From positions 1 through 41,747 of the forward strand of contig CAMATX010000012.1 in NCBI GenBank assembly GCA_945861345.1: a DNA stretch of 41,747 nucleotides. The letters are read 5' to 3'. Of the stretch, positions 17,591-27,708 are shown piece by piece (within the stretch, counting starts at the first letter, position 1; every line of letters begins with the position of its first letter). The notes below the pieces were generated by a model. That model was not told the origin of the DNA. It saw nothing but the letters and a program-made list of their open reading frames with translations, and did not search any database. The DNA is from Comamonas sp. lk (GTDB lineage Bacteria; Pseudomonadota; Gammaproteobacteria; Burkholderiales; Burkholderiaceae_C). Made by a program: the position numbers and the translations under genes.

Positions 17591-18565
17591 ATGCAGTTAT
17601 TTCGCGGCTACCAACACCCAGGACTGGCAAGCGCCTGCGCCCTGACCATCGGCAACTTTGACGGCGTGCACCGCGGCCACCAGGCCATGCTCGCCCTCTT
17701 GCGCAGCGAGGCGCAGCAGCGCGGCGTGCCCAGCTGCGTGATGACTTTCGAGCCCCATCCGCGCGATTTTTTTGCACTGCAGCACAAACGCCCCGACCTC
17801 GCGCCCAAGCGCGTAGGCACTTTGCGCGACAAATTGCAGGAGCTGGCCCAGTGCGGCGTGGACCAAACCGTGGTGCTGCCCTTTAACGCCGCCCTGGCCA
17901 GCCAGAGCCCGCAAGATTTCATCGCCAAGGTGCTGGTCGGCGGGCTGGGCGCGCGCTATGTGCTGGTGGGCGACGACTTTCGCTTTGGCGCCCAGCGCGC
18001 TGGCGACTACGCCATGCTGGACGCCGCCGGCGAGCAGCTGGGTTTTGACGTCGCCCGCATGAACAGCTACGAAGTGCACGGCCTGCGCGTCTCCAGCTCG
18101 GCGGTGCGCGCCGCGCTGGCGGCCGGCGATATGGCACAAGCGGCGCGGCTCCTGGGGCGGCCTTACCGCATTTCGGGACACACGGTGCACGGGCGCAAGC
18201 TGGGCCGCAGCCTGGGCTTTCGCACGCTGAACCTGCGCTTTCCGCGCTGGCACCCGGCGGCCAGCGGCATTTTTGTGGTGCTGGTCCACGGCCTGGCACC
18301 CCAGCCGGTGGCCGGCGTGGCCAACCTGGGCGTGCGGCCCTCGCTGGACGCCAACGACGTCAACGGCGGGCGCGTGCTGCTCGAAACCCATTGCCTGGAC
18401 TGGCCCGCCAGCCTGGGCGAGGAAGGGGGCTACGGTAAAATCGTCGGCGTGGAACTGCTGCACAAACTACACGACGAGCGCAAATACGACGGCCTGGACG
18501 CCTTGCGCGAAGGCATACAAGCCGACTGCGACGAGGCCCGGGCCTGGCTGACTGCCCGAATTTGA
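17591..18565 (+). CDS. ribF: bifunctional riboflavin kinase / FAD synthetase
   Basis: This 324-residue cytosolic enzyme makes FMN from riboflavin and FAD from FMN. The N-terminal adenylyltransferase domain has TIGNFDGVHRGHQAML (the HxGH nucleotide-binding motif) and the VSSSAVRAALAAGDMAQAARLLGRPY segment. The C-terminal kinase domain has GHTVHGRKLGRSLGFRTLNL, the GVANLGVRPS loop and the LHDERKYDGLDALREGI tail. Length matches the family (about 310-330). It begins the ribF-ileS-lspA cluster common in Proteobacteria. The ATG at 17591 lacks a strong Shine-Dalgarno. Confidence 0.95.
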   Translation: MQLFRGYQHPGLASACALTIGNFDGVHRGHQAMLALLRSEAQQRGVPSCVMTFEPHPRDFFALQHKRPDLAPKRVGTLRDKLQELAQCGVDQTVVLPFNAALASQSPQDFIAKVLVGGLGARYVLVGDDFRFGAQRAGDYAMLDAAGEQLGFDVARMNSYEVHGLRVSSSAVRAALAAGDMAQAARLLGRPYRISGHTVHGRKLGRSLGFRTLNLRFPRWHPAASGIFVVLVHGLAPQPVAGVANLGVRPSLDANDVNGGRVLLETHCLDWPASLGEEGGYGKIVGVELLHKLHDERKYDGLDALREGIQADCDEARAWLTARI

Positions 18566-18666
18566 CGGGGCTCGCTGGCGCACCTTGCCCCGCGCCCCTT
18601 GCCCTTCGGCGCTGTTGATGCGCCTGCCCCCCCATCAGCCCCTAGCGGCCCCGACCCGAGACTTGT

Positions 18667-21588
18667 ATGACCGAATCCGTTGACTACCGCAGCACCCTGA
18701 ACCTGCCCGACACGCCCTTCCCCATGCGTGGCGATTTGCCCAAGCGCGAGCCGGCCTGGGCCCAGGCCTGGACCGACCAAGGCCTGTACAAACGCCTGCG
18801 CGTGGCCCGCCAAGGCGCACCGCTGTTTGTGCTGCACGACGGCCCGCCCTATGCCAACGGCAAGCTGCACATAGGCCATGCGCTCAACAAAGTCCTCAAA
18901 GACATGATTGTTAAAAGCCGCCAATTGGCCGGCTTTGATGCCCAATACATCCCCGGCTGGGACTGCCACGGCCTGCCCATCGAAAACGCCATCGAAAAAC
19001 TGCACGGACGCAAACTCAGCCGTGACGACATGCAGGCCAAAAGCCGCGCCTTTGCCACCGAGCAAATCGACCAGCAGCGCGAAGACTTCCAACGCTTAGG
19101 CGTGCTGGGCGACTGGGAGCGGCCTTACCGCACCATGGACCCGGCCAACGAGGCCGGTGAAATCCGCGCCTTCAAACGCGTGATCGAACGCGGTTTTGTG
19201 TACCGGGGCTTAAAGCCGGTGTACTGGTGTTTTGACTGCGGCTCCTCGCTGGCCGAATTTGAAATTGAGTATGCGGACAAGAAAAGCGATACCTTGGATG
19301 TCGCCTTTTTGTGCGCTGAGCCGGCCAAGCTGGCCACCGCGTTTGGCTTGCCCGCGCTGGAGAAAGACGCATTTGCGGTGATCTGGACCACCACGGCGTG
19401 GACGATTCCGGCCAACCAGGCGCTCAACCTCAACCCCGAACTGGTCTACGCCCTGGTCGACACGCCACGCGGCTTGATGGTGTGCGCGCAGTCCTTGGTC
19501 GAAAAATGCCTGGAGCGCTGGCAGCTGCAAGGCAGCGTGATGGCGACCACCGCCGGCAAAGCCCTGGACCATATTCATTTCCACCATCCGCTAGCGCATG
19601 TGGACGCCGGCTTTGCCCGCACCGCGCCGGTCTACCTGGCCGACTACGCCACTGCGGACGATGGCACCGGCATCGTGCATTCCTCGCCCGCCTACGGGGT
19701 GGAGGACTTCAACTCCTGCGTGGCGCAGGGCCTGGCCTACGACGACATCCTGAACCCCGTGCAAGGCAACGGCGCCTATGCCGCCGACTTCCCGCTCTTT
19801 GGCGGCCAGCACATCTGGAAAGCGGTGCCAGAGATTCTCGAAGCCTTGAAAAACGCCGGTCGCCTGATGGCCACCACGCCCATCACGCACAGCTACCCGC
19901 ATTGCTGGCGGCACAAAACGCCGGTCATTTACCGCGCCGCCGCCCAGTGGTTTGTGCGCATGGACGAAGGCGTGGGCGTTTTCACCAAAGACAAAGCACC
20001 CAAAACGCTGCGTCAGTTGGCGCTCGATGCGATTGAGCAAACCAAGTTTTATCCCGAGAATGGCAAAACCCGTTTGCGCGACATGATTGCCAACCGGCCG
20101 GACTGGTGCATCTCGCGCCAGCGCAGCTGGGGCGTGCCGGTGCCCTTCTTTTTGCACAAAGACAGTGGCGAGCTGCACCCGCGCACCATGGCCATTTTGG
20201 ACACCGCCGCCGACATGGTGGAGCATGGCGGCATCGAGGCCTGGAGCCGCGCCAGCGTGCAAGACATCCTGAACCAGCCTGGCGATCAGCCGGACCAGTA
20301 CACCAAGAGCACCGATATTTTGGAAGTCTGGTTCGACTCGGGCTCCACCTTCGAGCATGTGCTGCGCGGCAGCCACAAAGACGCTTACGACCGCGCGCCT
20401 TTTCATGACCACGGCCCCGAGGCCGATCTGTACCTGGAAGGCCACGACCAGCACCGCGGCTGGTTCCACAGCTCGCTCCTGCTGGGTTGCGCGCTCTACG
20501 ACCGCGCGCCCTACCGGGGCCTGTTAACGCACGGCTTTGCCACCGACGGCCAAGGCCGCAAAATGAGCAAGAGCCTGGGCAACACGGTGGCGCCGCAGGA
20601 AGTCACGCAAAAAATGGGCGCTGAGATCATCCGCCTGTGGGTGGCCTCGACCGACTATTCGGGCGACCTGAACATCGACGACAAAATTCTGGCCCGCGTG
20701 GTCGACACCTACCGCCGGGTGCGCAATACCTTGAAGTTTTTGCTCGCCAACGTCAGCGACTTTGACCCTGCCAAAGACGGCGTCGCCAGCGCCGACATGC
20801 TCGAAGTTGACCGTTATGCCCTGAGCCGCGCCGCGCAATTGCAAGCCGATATCGTGGGCACCTGGAATGCAGAGCGCAAAGTATTTGAAGGCGGGCACTT
20901 TGGTCGCTATGAGTTCCACCCGGTCGTGAGCAAGCTGCAGGTGTACTGCTCGGAAGACTTAGGCGCGTTTTACCTGGACATTCTCAAAGACCGGCTCTAC
21001 ACGACTGCGGCCAACTCGCATGCGCGGCGCAGCGCGCAAACCGCGCTGTGGCAGATCACCCAGGCCATGCTGCGCTGGATGGCGCCCTTCTTGAGCTTTA
21101 CCGCCGAAGAGGCCTGGGCTACGCTGGTGGCACAGGGAAAAATTGCCCAGCCCCTGCACGACTCCATCTTTTTGGCGCAGTACGCCGCGCTGGCCCAGCC
21201 CGACGAGGCGCTCAATACCAAGTGGGCGCGGGTGCGGGAGATCCGCGAGGCGGTGAACAAAGACATCGAAGTGCTGCGCGCCGCTGGCCAAGTGGGCGCC
21301 TCCTTGCAGGCCGCCGTGCAAATCAGCGCACCGACCGCCGACCTGGCGCTGCTGCGCAGCCTGGGCGCCGACCTGAAATACGCGCTAATTACCTCCACCG
21401 TGGGCCTACTGGAGGCTGAGCAACTGGCGGTCAGCAGCCGCGTGGCGACAGCGGCCAAATGCGAGCGCTGCTGGCACTATGTCGAAGAGCCCGGCCTGGG
21501 TGTGGGCAGCGACCCGGCACACCCCACCGTGTGCGGACGCTGCGTGAGCAACTTGTTCGGCGCGGGCGAGTCCCGGCAGGTCGCCTGA
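18667..21588 (+). CDS. ileS: isoleucyl-tRNA synthetase
   Basis: This 973-residue class I aminoacyl-tRNA synthetase charges tRNA-Ile. The HIGH motif is HIGH at 68-71 ([15 protein letters not shown]) and the KMSKS motif lies at 632-636. The editing (CP1) domain lies between them ([32 protein letters not shown]). The C-terminal zinc site is C932-x2-C935 and C956-x2-C959. Length is slightly above E. coli IleS (938). The 101-base gap after ribF shows no T-box or other riboswitch. Its stop overlaps the lspA start codon (TGATG). Confidence 0.97.
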   Translation: MTESVDYRSTLNLPDTPFPMRGDLPKREPAWAQAWTDQGLYKRLRVARQGAPLFVLHDGPPYANGKLHIGHALNKVLKDMIVKSRQLAGFDAQYIPGWDCHGLPIENAIEKLHGRKLSRDDMQAKSRAFATEQIDQQREDFQRLGVLGDWERPYRTMDPANEAGEIRAFKRVIERGFVYRGLKPVYWCFDCGSSLAEFEIEYADKKSDTLDVAFLCAEPAKLATAFGLPALEKDAFAVIWTTTAWTIPANQALNLNPELVYALVDTPRGLMVCAQSLVEKCLERWQLQGSVMATTAGKALDHIHFHHPLAHVDAGFARTAPVYLADYATADDGTGIVHSSPAYGVEDFNSCVAQGLAYDDILNPVQGNGAYAADFPLFGGQHIWKAVPEILEALKNAGRLMATTPITHSYPHCWRHKTPVIYRAAAQWFVRMDEGVGVFTKDKAPKTLRQLALDAIEQTKFYPENGKTRLRDMIANRPDWCISRQRSWGVPVPFFLHKDSGELHPRTMAILDTAADMVEHGGIEAWSRASVQDILNQPGDQPDQYTKSTDILEVWFDSGSTFEHVLRGSHKDAYDRAPFHDHGPEADLYLEGHDQHRGWFHSSLLLGCALYDRAPYRGLLTHGFATDGQGRKMSKSLGNTVAPQEVTQKMGAEIIRLWVASTDYSGDLNIDDKILARVVDTYRRVRNTLKFLLANVSDFDPAKDGVASADMLEVDRYALSRAAQLQADIVGTWNAERKVFEGGHFGRYEFHPVVSKLQVYCSEDLGAFYLDILKDRLYTTAANSHARRSAQTALWQITQAMLRWMAPFLSFTAEEAWATLVAQGKIAQPLHDSIFLAQYAALAQPDEALNTKWARVREIREAVNKDIEVLRAAGQVGASLQAAVQISAPTADLALLRSLGADLKYALITSTVGLLEAEQLAVSSRVATAAKCERCWHYVEEPGLGVGSDPAHPTVCGRCVSNLFGAGESRQVA

Positions 21589-22082
21589 TGGCACGCGGGG
21601 GCAGTGGCGGCATGCGCATGGTGCACTGGCTGGCGATTGCGCTGATCATCATTCTGGCCGACCAGTTCAGCAAGCTGCTCATCATCGGCAGCATGCAGCT
21701 GGGCGCCAGCGAGCCGGTCACCAGTTTTTTTAACCTGGTGCGCGCACACAACAGCGGCGCCGCGTTTTCTTTTTTGGCGGACGCCTCGGGCTGGCAGCGC
21801 TGGTTTTTTACGGCGTTGGGCTTGGGCGCAGCGGGCTTTATTGTTTGGCTGCTGACACAGCACGCCGGGCAAACTTTGTTTTGCTTTGCCATCAGCTGCG
21901 TGTTGGGCGGCGCTTTGGGCAATGTCATAGACCGCATGGCCTATGGCTATGTGGTGGACTTTTTGGACTTCCATGCCGCAGGACTGCATTTCCCGGCGTT
22001 TAACGTGGCCGACAGCGCCATCACCCTGGGCGCCATCTGCATGATTTTGGACGAGCTGCTGCGGGTGCGGCGCGCGCGCTAA
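21588..22082 (+). CDS. lspA: lipoprotein signal peptidase (signal peptidase II)
   Basis: This 164-residue inner-membrane aspartic protease cleaves signal peptides of diacylglyceryl-modified prolipoproteins. Four membrane helices are visible. The catalytic aspartates are D115 in GNVIDR and D142 in FNVADSAI. N55 in the NSGAAFSF segment is also conserved. The ATG at 21588 overlaps the ileS TGA, giving translational coupling. ATGs at residues 9 and 11 are alternative starts, since the first eight residues (MARGGSGG) are atypical. Confidence 0.95.
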   Translation: MARGGSGGMRMVHWLAIALIIILADQFSKLLIIGSMQLGASEPVTSFFNLVRAHNSGAAFSFLADASGWQRWFFTALGLGAAGFIVWLLTQHAGQTLFCFAISCVLGGALGNVIDRMAYGYVVDFLDFHAAGLHFPAFNVADSAITLGAICMILDELLRVRRAR

Positions 22083-22099
22083 TCGCTGGCCTGGCAGTG

Positions 22100-23803
22100 C
22101 TACGGCGCTTGCACGCGCAGCAAGGTGTAGGCCTCGCCCGCTTCCTTACCGGCCGCCAGCCGGATTTGGCGCGGCAAGGTTCCCGTTTTGTGATCCACCC
22201 ACTGGCCTTGCAAGACCGGTGTGGCCTTGCCGATGTGAGGCGCCAAACTCGGGAGCACGTCGGTGCGGGCCAGCAAGAAATAGCTTTGGCCAGCGGCAGG
22301 CAATTCCTGCATACTGCTCACCGACTGGCTGGTGGCGCTCTGGCGTGCCAGGCCAATGTCCCAAGCGACGGTTGGGTCCATGCCATACACCAACACCGGC
22401 ACCTGCGGCTCACGGGCCAAAACAGGCAGTACGCCGTACGACAGCGCGTGGCCGGTGTGGGCGATCAGCGTCATACCTTCGAGCACCAGATACAGCAGGT
22501 TCACCGCCAGCACCGGATGCACCAGCAGCGCCATGGTCGGCCCCGACTTGCGCATGGCCAAGCCGTAGGCTAACCAAGCAAGGCTGGCCAAACCCAAAAA
22601 CGTGGTGAGCCAGGTATTGCCCACTTGCAGGCCAATCACCCAGGCCAGACCAAGCGTGACCAGCGTCATGAGCCATTGGGCGGCTAGCAAGCGCTTGCTA
22701 ACACCTGCCTGCAAACGCGAGTGCAAAAAATCCGCGCACACGATCGCAGCAAACGGATAGACGATGACGGTGTAGTAATCGAGCTGAAACGCCGTCGCGC
22801 TGAAAAGCGCAAAGGTTACAAAAAAGCTGGCGCACAAATATACAAAGGCCGCACGTTCCGGCGCGCTGCGCTGCCCAAAACCGCGCAATCCTTGCAACAG
22901 GGCCATGCCAAACGCAGCCACCCAGGGCAAAAAAGCCCACAAAAACACGTGCACAAAATACCAAGGATTGCCCTCGACGTTGCGTATGGGCCCGGAATTA
23001 AAAAAGCGACCAAACTGACTGTCCCACAAGAAAAAGCGGATGCCCGAAACCCCTGTCTGCCCAAAAACAACTTTCTCCGGGTGGCTGTCAAACTGCCAGT
23101 ACAAAGCGTAAATTTCTGGGGCCAAAAACAAGAGCGTCAGACCCAGCGCAGCGAGCCAGCGCAGGCGCAGCAGCTGGGCCAGGCGCCCCTGGTACGCCCA
23201 CAAGCACACCAAGCCGCTGCTGATGGTGATCAGGGTAAAGATGCCCTTGGTCATCACCGCCATGGCGCTCAATGCGGCGCCCAGCAAAAGGTGGCGCCAT
23301 GTGTGCGCCATGTCCCAGCGCAGCCAGTAGTAACAGGCACCGGTGATGCTACCGGTCAGAAAGGCCTCGGCTTTGAGCGCTGTGGTGCTGTACATGACAT
23401 GGTAGGTCGACACAAACACCAACAGCGCCAGCAGCGCGGTACCCCGCCCATAAAACAAGCGCGCAATGCGGTAGGTGTAATAGGCACCCAGCACATGGAA
23501 AACATAGCCCGGCAGCGCGTAGGTCAGTGGGCTGATGCCCAAGAGCTTAAAGGACAGCGCCCCCAGCCAAAACGGAAAGTGCGGCTTGTCCAGCCAGTCT
23601 TTGCCCTCGAGCACCAGCGACCAATAGTCGCCGCTTTGCACCATGTGCTGCGCCAGCGCGGCATAAAGAACCGAGTCCCCCTCGTTAATGAGGGGGGTGA
23701 GCATCACCAGCGCATTGACCAGCAGCGTTAGGGCAATGGCCCAGCGCAGCATGCGCGGCAGCGCATCGGCTGCGGCGCCCTGCATGCCCAGACCCGGACT
23801 CAC
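22100..23803 (-). CDS. GT39-family membrane glycosyltransferase (ArnT/PMT-like)
   Basis: This polytopic protein of 567 residues has about 11-12 membrane helices. It has the GT39/ArnT-type first periplasmic loop with acidic residues after helix 1 (PLINEGDSVLYAALA, E41 and D43), then the KPHFPFWLGALSFKLLG stretch. Such enzymes transfer a sugar from a polyprenyl-phosphate donor to lipid A, protein or another periplasmic acceptor. The hydrophilic C-terminus (ARTDVLPSLAPHIGKATPVLQ) resembles the soluble end of such proteins. The start is GTG at 23803, overlapping the TGA of the quinone oxidoreductase gene (GTGA). An ATG at 23785 is possible. No donor-synthesis genes are nearby, so the acceptor is unknown. 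Confidence 0.8.
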   Translation of the reverse strand: MSPGLGMQGAAADALPRMLRWAIALTLLVNALVMLTPLINEGDSVLYAALAQHMVQSGDYWSLVLEGKDWLDKPHFPFWLGALSFKLLGISPLTYALPGYVFHVLGAYYTYRIARLFYGRGTALLALLVFVSTYHVMYSTTALKAEAFLTGSITGACYYWLRWDMAHTWRHLLLGAALSAMAVMTKGIFTLITISSGLVCLWAYQGRLAQLLRLRWLAALGLTLLFLAPEIYALYWQFDSHPEKVVFGQTGVSGIRFFLWDSQFGRFFNSGPIRNVEGNPWYFVHVFLWAFLPWVAAFGMALLQGLRGFGQRSAPERAAFVYLCASFFVTFALFSATAFQLDYYTVIVYPFAAIVCADFLHSRLQAGVSKRLLAAQWLMTLVTLGLAWVIGLQVGNTWLTTFLGLASLAWLAYGLAMRKSGPTMALLVHPVLAVNLLYLVLEGMTLIAHTGHALSYGVLPVLAREPQVPVLVYGMDPTVAWDIGLARQSATSQSVSSMQELPAAGQSYFLLARTDVLPSLAPHIGKATPVLQGQWVDHKTGTLPRQIRLAAGKEAGEAYTLLRVQAP

Positions 23804-24795
23804 AGAGTCAGGATGGTGCAGCCGGTGGTCTTGCGCGCTTCCAGGTCGCGGTGCGCCTGTTGCACATCTTCCAGGGCGTAGCGTTGGCCGATCTCGATAT
23901 GTACTTTGCCGCTGCCCACCACGCCGAACAAGTCGTCAGCCATGGCCTGGGTGCTTTCACGGCTGGAAATATGGCTAAACAGGGTTTGGCGGGTGACATA
24001 AATCGACCCCTTGCCGCCGAGCATGGCCGGCGCAAAAGGCGCGACCGCGCCCGAGGCATTGCCAAAGCTGGCCATCAGGCCAAAGGGCGAGAGGCAATCG
24101 AGCGACTTGTCCCAGGTGTCTTTGCCCACCGAGTCGTAGACCACTTTGACACCCTTGCCACCCGTGATGTCCTTCACGCGTGCCAGAAAGTCTTCTGTAC
24201 CGTAGTTGATAACGTGCGCCGCACCATTGGCTTTGGCCAGTGCGCATTTTTCGTCCGAACCGGCCGTGCCAATCAGCTGCAAGCCCATCTCGCGCGCCCA
24301 TTGGCAAGCGATCAGGCCCACGCCACCGGCGGCAGCATGAAAGAGCACATGGTCGCCAGCTTGCAAGCCGCCCTGGGGCAAGGTGCGTTTGAGCAAATAC
24401 TGCACCGTGAGGCCCTTGAGCATCATGGCAGCGCCCGTCTCAAAGCTGATGGCGTCAGGCAGTTTGCACACACATTTGGCCGGCAACACGCGGCGCTCGC
24501 AATAGGCGCCGGGAGGCTGGCTGGCGTAGGCGGCGCGGTCGCCCACCTTCAAGTGGGTGACGCCCTCGCCCACCGCTTCAATCACGCCGGAGGCTTCCAT
24601 GCCCAGTTGGACGGGCAAATTCATGGGGTACAGGCCGCTGCGCTGGTACACGTCGATGTAGTTCAGGCCGACCGCACGGTGGGCGATGCGCACTTCGCCC
24701 GGGCCGGGTTCGCCCACGGCGATGTGCACCAATCGCATGACTTCGGGGCCGCCATGTTGGTCGATTTGGATAGAACGGGACAGAGGTGAGGACAT
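23800..24795 (-). CDS. qor: NADPH:quinone oxidoreductase (zinc-free MDR family)
   Basis: This 331-residue medium-chain reductase of the Qor group has an N-terminal GroES-like domain (NYIDVYQRSGLYPMNLPVQLGMEASGVI) and a Rossmann domain with AAGGVGLIACQWA. The zinc-binding cysteines of alcohol dehydrogenases are missing, as in Qor. The YDSVGKDTWDKSL segment and the C-terminal EIGQRYALEDVQQAHRDLEARKTTGCTIL stretch are family-typical. It reduces quinones with NADPH by one or two electrons. It is divergent from the DMT exporter at 24924 and overlaps the GT39 gene by four bases. Confidence 0.9.
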   Translation of the reverse strand: MSSPLSRSIQIDQHGGPEVMRLVHIAVGEPGPGEVRIAHRAVGLNYIDVYQRSGLYPMNLPVQLGMEASGVIEAVGEGVTHLKVGDRAAYASQPPGAYCERRVLPAKCVCKLPDAISFETGAAMMLKGLTVQYLLKRTLPQGGLQAGDHVLFHAAAGGVGLIACQWAREMGLQLIGTAGSDEKCALAKANGAAHVINYGTEDFLARVKDITGGKGVKVVYDSVGKDTWDKSLDCLSPFGLMASFGNASGAVAPFAPAMLGGKGSIYVTRQTLFSHISSRESTQAMADDLFGVVGSGKVHIEIGQRYALEDVQQAHRDLEARKTTGCTILTL

Positions 24796-24923
24796 AAACA
24801 GGCTCCGAACGGGTGGGTTGAATTAAACCTACCGATTATCGGCCCAGCACGCAGTCGGCCGCCGGCCAGGGGACTTTGCCACCGCCGCCCGCCGCGCAGA
24901 CACTTCAAAGTTACAGTGCGGCC

Positions 24924-25850
24924 ATGGCCCTGCCCCCCTCGCTTTCGCTGCGCTCCGTCCTTTTGCTGACGCTGGCGCCCCTGCTGTGGTCGGGCAATGC
25001 GGTGGTCGGTCGCATGATTGGGGGCCTGATTTCGCCCATGACGCTCAATTTGCTGCGCTGGGTGCTGGCCTTTTGTCTGCTTTTGCCTCTGGCGTCCTGG
25101 GTCTTGCGCCGGGGCAGCCCCTTGTGGGCGCAGTGGCGCCGCTTTTTGCTGCTGGGCACACTCAGCATCGCCAGCTACAACGCCATGCAGTACCTGGCGC
25201 TGACCAGTTCCACCGCCATGAACGTCACCCTGGTGGGCGCCAGCACGCCGGTGTGGATGCTGCTGATCGGCCGCTTGTTTTTTGGTACCGGTATCAGCCC
25301 GCGGCAAACACTGGGCGCAGTGCTTTCGATTGGCGGGGTGGTGCTGGTGCTGTGCCGGGGCCAGTGGGACTTGTTGATTGGAGTGCAATGGGTGGCCGGT
25401 GATGTGTACATGCTGGTCGCCTCGATCGGCTGGGCTTACTACAGCTGGATGCTGGCCCACCCCAGTCCCGAGTCGGCGCCGCTGCGCAGCGATTGGGCGG
25501 CGTTTTTGCTGGCGCAAATTGCTTTTGGCCTGCTTGGGGCGCTAGCCTGCGCTTCGCTGGAATGGGGCCTGGCTGCGCCGCGTCTGGTACTGGGCTGGCC
25601 GCTGGCGGCGGCCTTGGCCTTTATCGTGCTGGGGCCGGCGCTGCTGGCTTACCGCGCCTGGGGTGCCGGCGTGGCGCTGGTGGGGCCCACGGTGGCGGGC
25701 TTTTTCATGAACCTGACGCCCCTGTTTGCGGCGCTGCTGTCAACGATTTTTCTGGGCGAAACGCCCGAGCTGTTTCACGCACTGGCCTTTGTGCTGATCG
25801 TCTCGGGCATTGTTTTGTCGTCCCAACGCCAAAGCACAGCCAAAGCCTAA
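24924..25850 (+). CDS. EamA/DMT-family transporter
   Basis: This 308-residue inner-membrane exporter has ten predicted helices in two EamA repeats (LTLAPLLWSGNAVVGRMIGG...; WAYYSWMLA...). The start is the ATG at 24924; the frame opens at a TTG at 24876, but the intervening segment is Pro/Ala-rich and outside the fold. The second repeat ends with FFMNLTPLFAALLSTIFLGETPELFHALAFVLIVSGIVLSS, where the FLGE segment is a common DMT motif. The substrate cannot be predicted; relatives export amino acids and metabolites. The stop overlaps the convergent SDR stop (shared CTAA). Confidence 0.86.
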   Translation: MALPPSLSLRSVLLLTLAPLLWSGNAVVGRMIGGLISPMTLNLLRWVLAFCLLLPLASWVLRRGSPLWAQWRRFLLLGTLSIASYNAMQYLALTSSTAMNVTLVGASTPVWMLLIGRLFFGTGISPRQTLGAVLSIGGVVLVLCRGQWDLLIGVQWVAGDVYMLVASIGWAYYSWMLAHPSPESAPLRSDWAAFLLAQIAFGLLGALACASLEWGLAAPRLVLGWPLAAALAFIVLGPALLAYRAWGAGVALVGPTVAGFFMNLTPLFAALLSTIFLGETPELFHALAFVLIVSGIVLSSQRQSTAKA

Positions 25851-26629
25851 AACGTGCCGCCGAAGGCGCCGCCATCGACCAAGATGTTTTGACCCGTGAT
25901 GTAGCCCGCCAAAGGGCTGCACAAAAACGCGCAAGCGGCACCAAACTCCTGCGGCTGGCCAAATCGCTGCGCCGGAATCGACTTGCGCCTTTGCGCCGCC
26001 ACCGCATCCACCGTCTGGCTGGTTTTGCCGGCCGTGGTGGCAAACAGGCTTTGCAGCCGGTCCGTGTCAAAAGCACCGGGCAGCAGGTTGTTGACCGTGA
26101 CGCCCTGGGCCGCAATGCCCGAGCGCGCCAGGCCGGCGACAAAGCCGGTCAGCCCGCTGCGCGCGCCGTTGGACAAGCCCAGCGCCTCGATGGGCGACTT
26201 CACCGCGCCCGAAGTGATGTTGATGATGCGCCCAAAGCCGCGCGCCGCCATGCCGTCTACCGTCGCCTTGATCAACTCGATGGGCGTGAGCATATTGGCC
26301 TCGACCGCGCGGATCCAGTCCTCGCGGCCCCAATCGCGAAAGTTACCGGACGGCGGCCCGCCGGCGTTGGTGACCACGATGTCAAAGTCTTTGCGCAGCG
26401 CAAAAACCTGCGCGCGCCCGGCCTCGGTGGTGATATCGGCCGCGCAGGCAAGCACTTGTGCACTTTCCAGCGCCCGCAGCGCTTGCGCCGCCTCGGCCAG
26501 CACGGCCTCGCGCCGGGCGACGATCAGCACATGAACGCCCTCGCGCACCAGCGCCTCGGCGCAACCCAAACCCAGCCCCCGGCTTGCGCCGCAGACCAGG
26601 GCCCATTTACCTTTGATTTGCAAGTCCAT
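25847..26629 (-). CDS. short-chain dehydrogenase/reductase-like protein lacking the Tyr-Lys pair
   Basis: This 260-residue Rossmann protein has the cofactor loop GASRGLGLG (14-22) and NAG at 88-90, with R39-R40 suggesting NADP preference. The catalytic Ser is present (S140 in NITSG). By the usual spacing the Tyr should be residue 153 and the Lys residue 157, but these are Ser and Arg (LSNGAR). A conserved SDR subgroup without a perfect catalytic tetrad is known; this protein may be a divergent reductase, a dehydratase-like or a non-catalytic member. It overlaps the downstream EamA gene (26607) by 23 bases, so the two are probably cotranscribed and coupled. Confidence 0.82.
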   Translation of the reverse strand: MDLQIKGKWALVCGASRGLGLGCAEALVREGVHVLIVARREAVLAEAAQALRALESAQVLACAADITTEAGRAQVFALRKDFDIVVTNAGGPPSGNFRDWGREDWIRAVEANMLTPIELIKATVDGMAARGFGRIINITSGAVKSPIEALGLSNGARSGLTGFVAGLARSGIAAQGVTVNNLLPGAFDTDRLQSLFATTAGKTSQTVDAVAAQRRKSIPAQRFGQPQEFGAACAFLCSPLAGYITGQNILVDGGAFGGTF

Positions 26630-27611
26630 CGTCTACCTCTTGTGAAAATTGCCGTTCTGCAGCCGGACTGCGGCTGCACACAAAAACCCCTGCCAACACC
26701 AACACCGTGCCACCCAGCACCCAGTAAGTGAGCGGCTCACCGAGCACCCACGCCGACATCAGCAAAGTCGACATCGGCCCGACCATGCCCACCTGCGAGG
26801 CCAAGCCCGAGCCCAGGCGCTCGATGGCCAGCATCACCAGCACCACGGGAATCACGGTGCAGGCCGTGGCATTGAGCACCGAGAGCCACCAGACCTGCGG
26901 CGCCAGAATCTGCAAACTTTCCAGAGGTCGCAAAAGTAAAAACTGGCCTATGCACAGCACACAGGCCACACAGCTGGCCCAGCCCACCAAGCGCAAAGCG
27001 CCCAGGCGGCGCACCATTTCGCCACTGTAAGACAAATAAAGCGCATAGCTGACCGCGCTGCCAAACACCAAAGCCGAGCCCAGCCAGACGCCCTCGCCGG
27101 AAAGCTGCACCTCGTGGCCAAACACCAGGACCACTCCCGCATAACTGATCGCCAGCCCCAGCCATTGCGCCCGCCGGATCGGGCGGCGGTAGAGCACGGC
27201 GCCCAAAATCACAACGATGGTGGGGTTGAGGTACAAAATCAGGCGCTCAAAAGACGCGCTGATGTAGGCCAGCCCCGCGAAATCCAAAAAACTGGCCAAG
27301 TAATAGCCGCAAAAGCCTAGCCACAGCACGCCCAAGGCGTCGGCCCGCGTCAAAGGCAGCGGCTTGACGCCGCCGCGCGCGCGGCCCGTCCACCAGACCA
27401 TCAACATGAAAAAAGGCAGCGCCAGCAGCATGCGCAGCATGAGCAATGTGATGGCATCCACGCCATAGCGGTAGGCCAGCTTGACGATGATGGCCTTGCC
27501 GCTAAAGGCCACCGCACCCAGCACCGCAAGGGCCAGGCCAGCGACCAGGCGCTGGCCGTGGGGCGGTGCACCACGTGCGCCGGGTGCGCCTGAGGGGGTC
27601 AAATTGGCCAA
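26607..27611 (-). CDS. EamA/DMT-family transporter
   Basis: This protein of about 334 residues has two EamA repeats and ten helices (LALAVLGAVAFSGKAIIVKLAY; AISYAGVVLVFGHEV; YALYLSYSGEMVRR; MVGPMSTLLMSAWVLGEPLTYWVLGG). The VLGEPLT segment at the end of repeat 2 is family-typical. An in-frame TAA lies two codons upstream, so the usable start is a TTG at 27611 or one slightly further in; no ATG occurs before the first helix. It leads the two-gene unit with the SDR-like gene and is divergent from marR. It is not a duplicate of the 24924 transporter: the sequences differ clearly. The substrate is unknown. Confidence 0.85.
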   Translation of the reverse strand: MANLTPSGAPGARGAPPHGQRLVAGLALAVLGAVAFSGKAIIVKLAYRYGVDAITLLMLRMLLALPFFMLMVWWTGRARGGVKPLPLTRADALGVLWLGFCGYYLASFLDFAGLAYISASFERLILYLNPTIVVILGAVLYRRPIRRAQWLGLAISYAGVVLVFGHEVQLSGEGVWLGSALVFGSAVSYALYLSYSGEMVRRLGALRLVGWASCVACVLCIGQFLLLRPLESLQILAPQVWWLSVLNATACTVIPVVLVMLAIERLGSGLASQVGMVGPMSTLLMSAWVLGEPLTYWVLGGTVLVLAGVFVCSRSPAAERQFSQEVDDGLANQR

Positions 27612-27676
27612 AACGGTTTATTCAAATGCATCAAACATCTGCCATTGTCTACCGCCCTATTGGCGGACACCCTGCC

Positions 27677-27689
27677 TATTCTGAGAATA
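27677..27689. promoter_or_regulatory. 13-bp perfect palindrome TATTCT-G-AGAATA
   Basis: This palindrome lies in the divergent gap between the EamA gene and marR, 53 bases before the marR start. It is a perfect inverted repeat in an AT-rich patch. It may be an operator or the promoter region of the EamA gene; the regulator is unknown. Confidence 0.3.
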
Positions 27690-27708
27690 ATTTTTTCCAT
27701 GCCACGCC

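Noticed and set aside
18566-18666. Possible T-box leader before ileS
   Set aside because: The gap is only 101 bases, GC-rich, with no T-box consensus or terminator; T-boxes are also rare in Proteobacteria.
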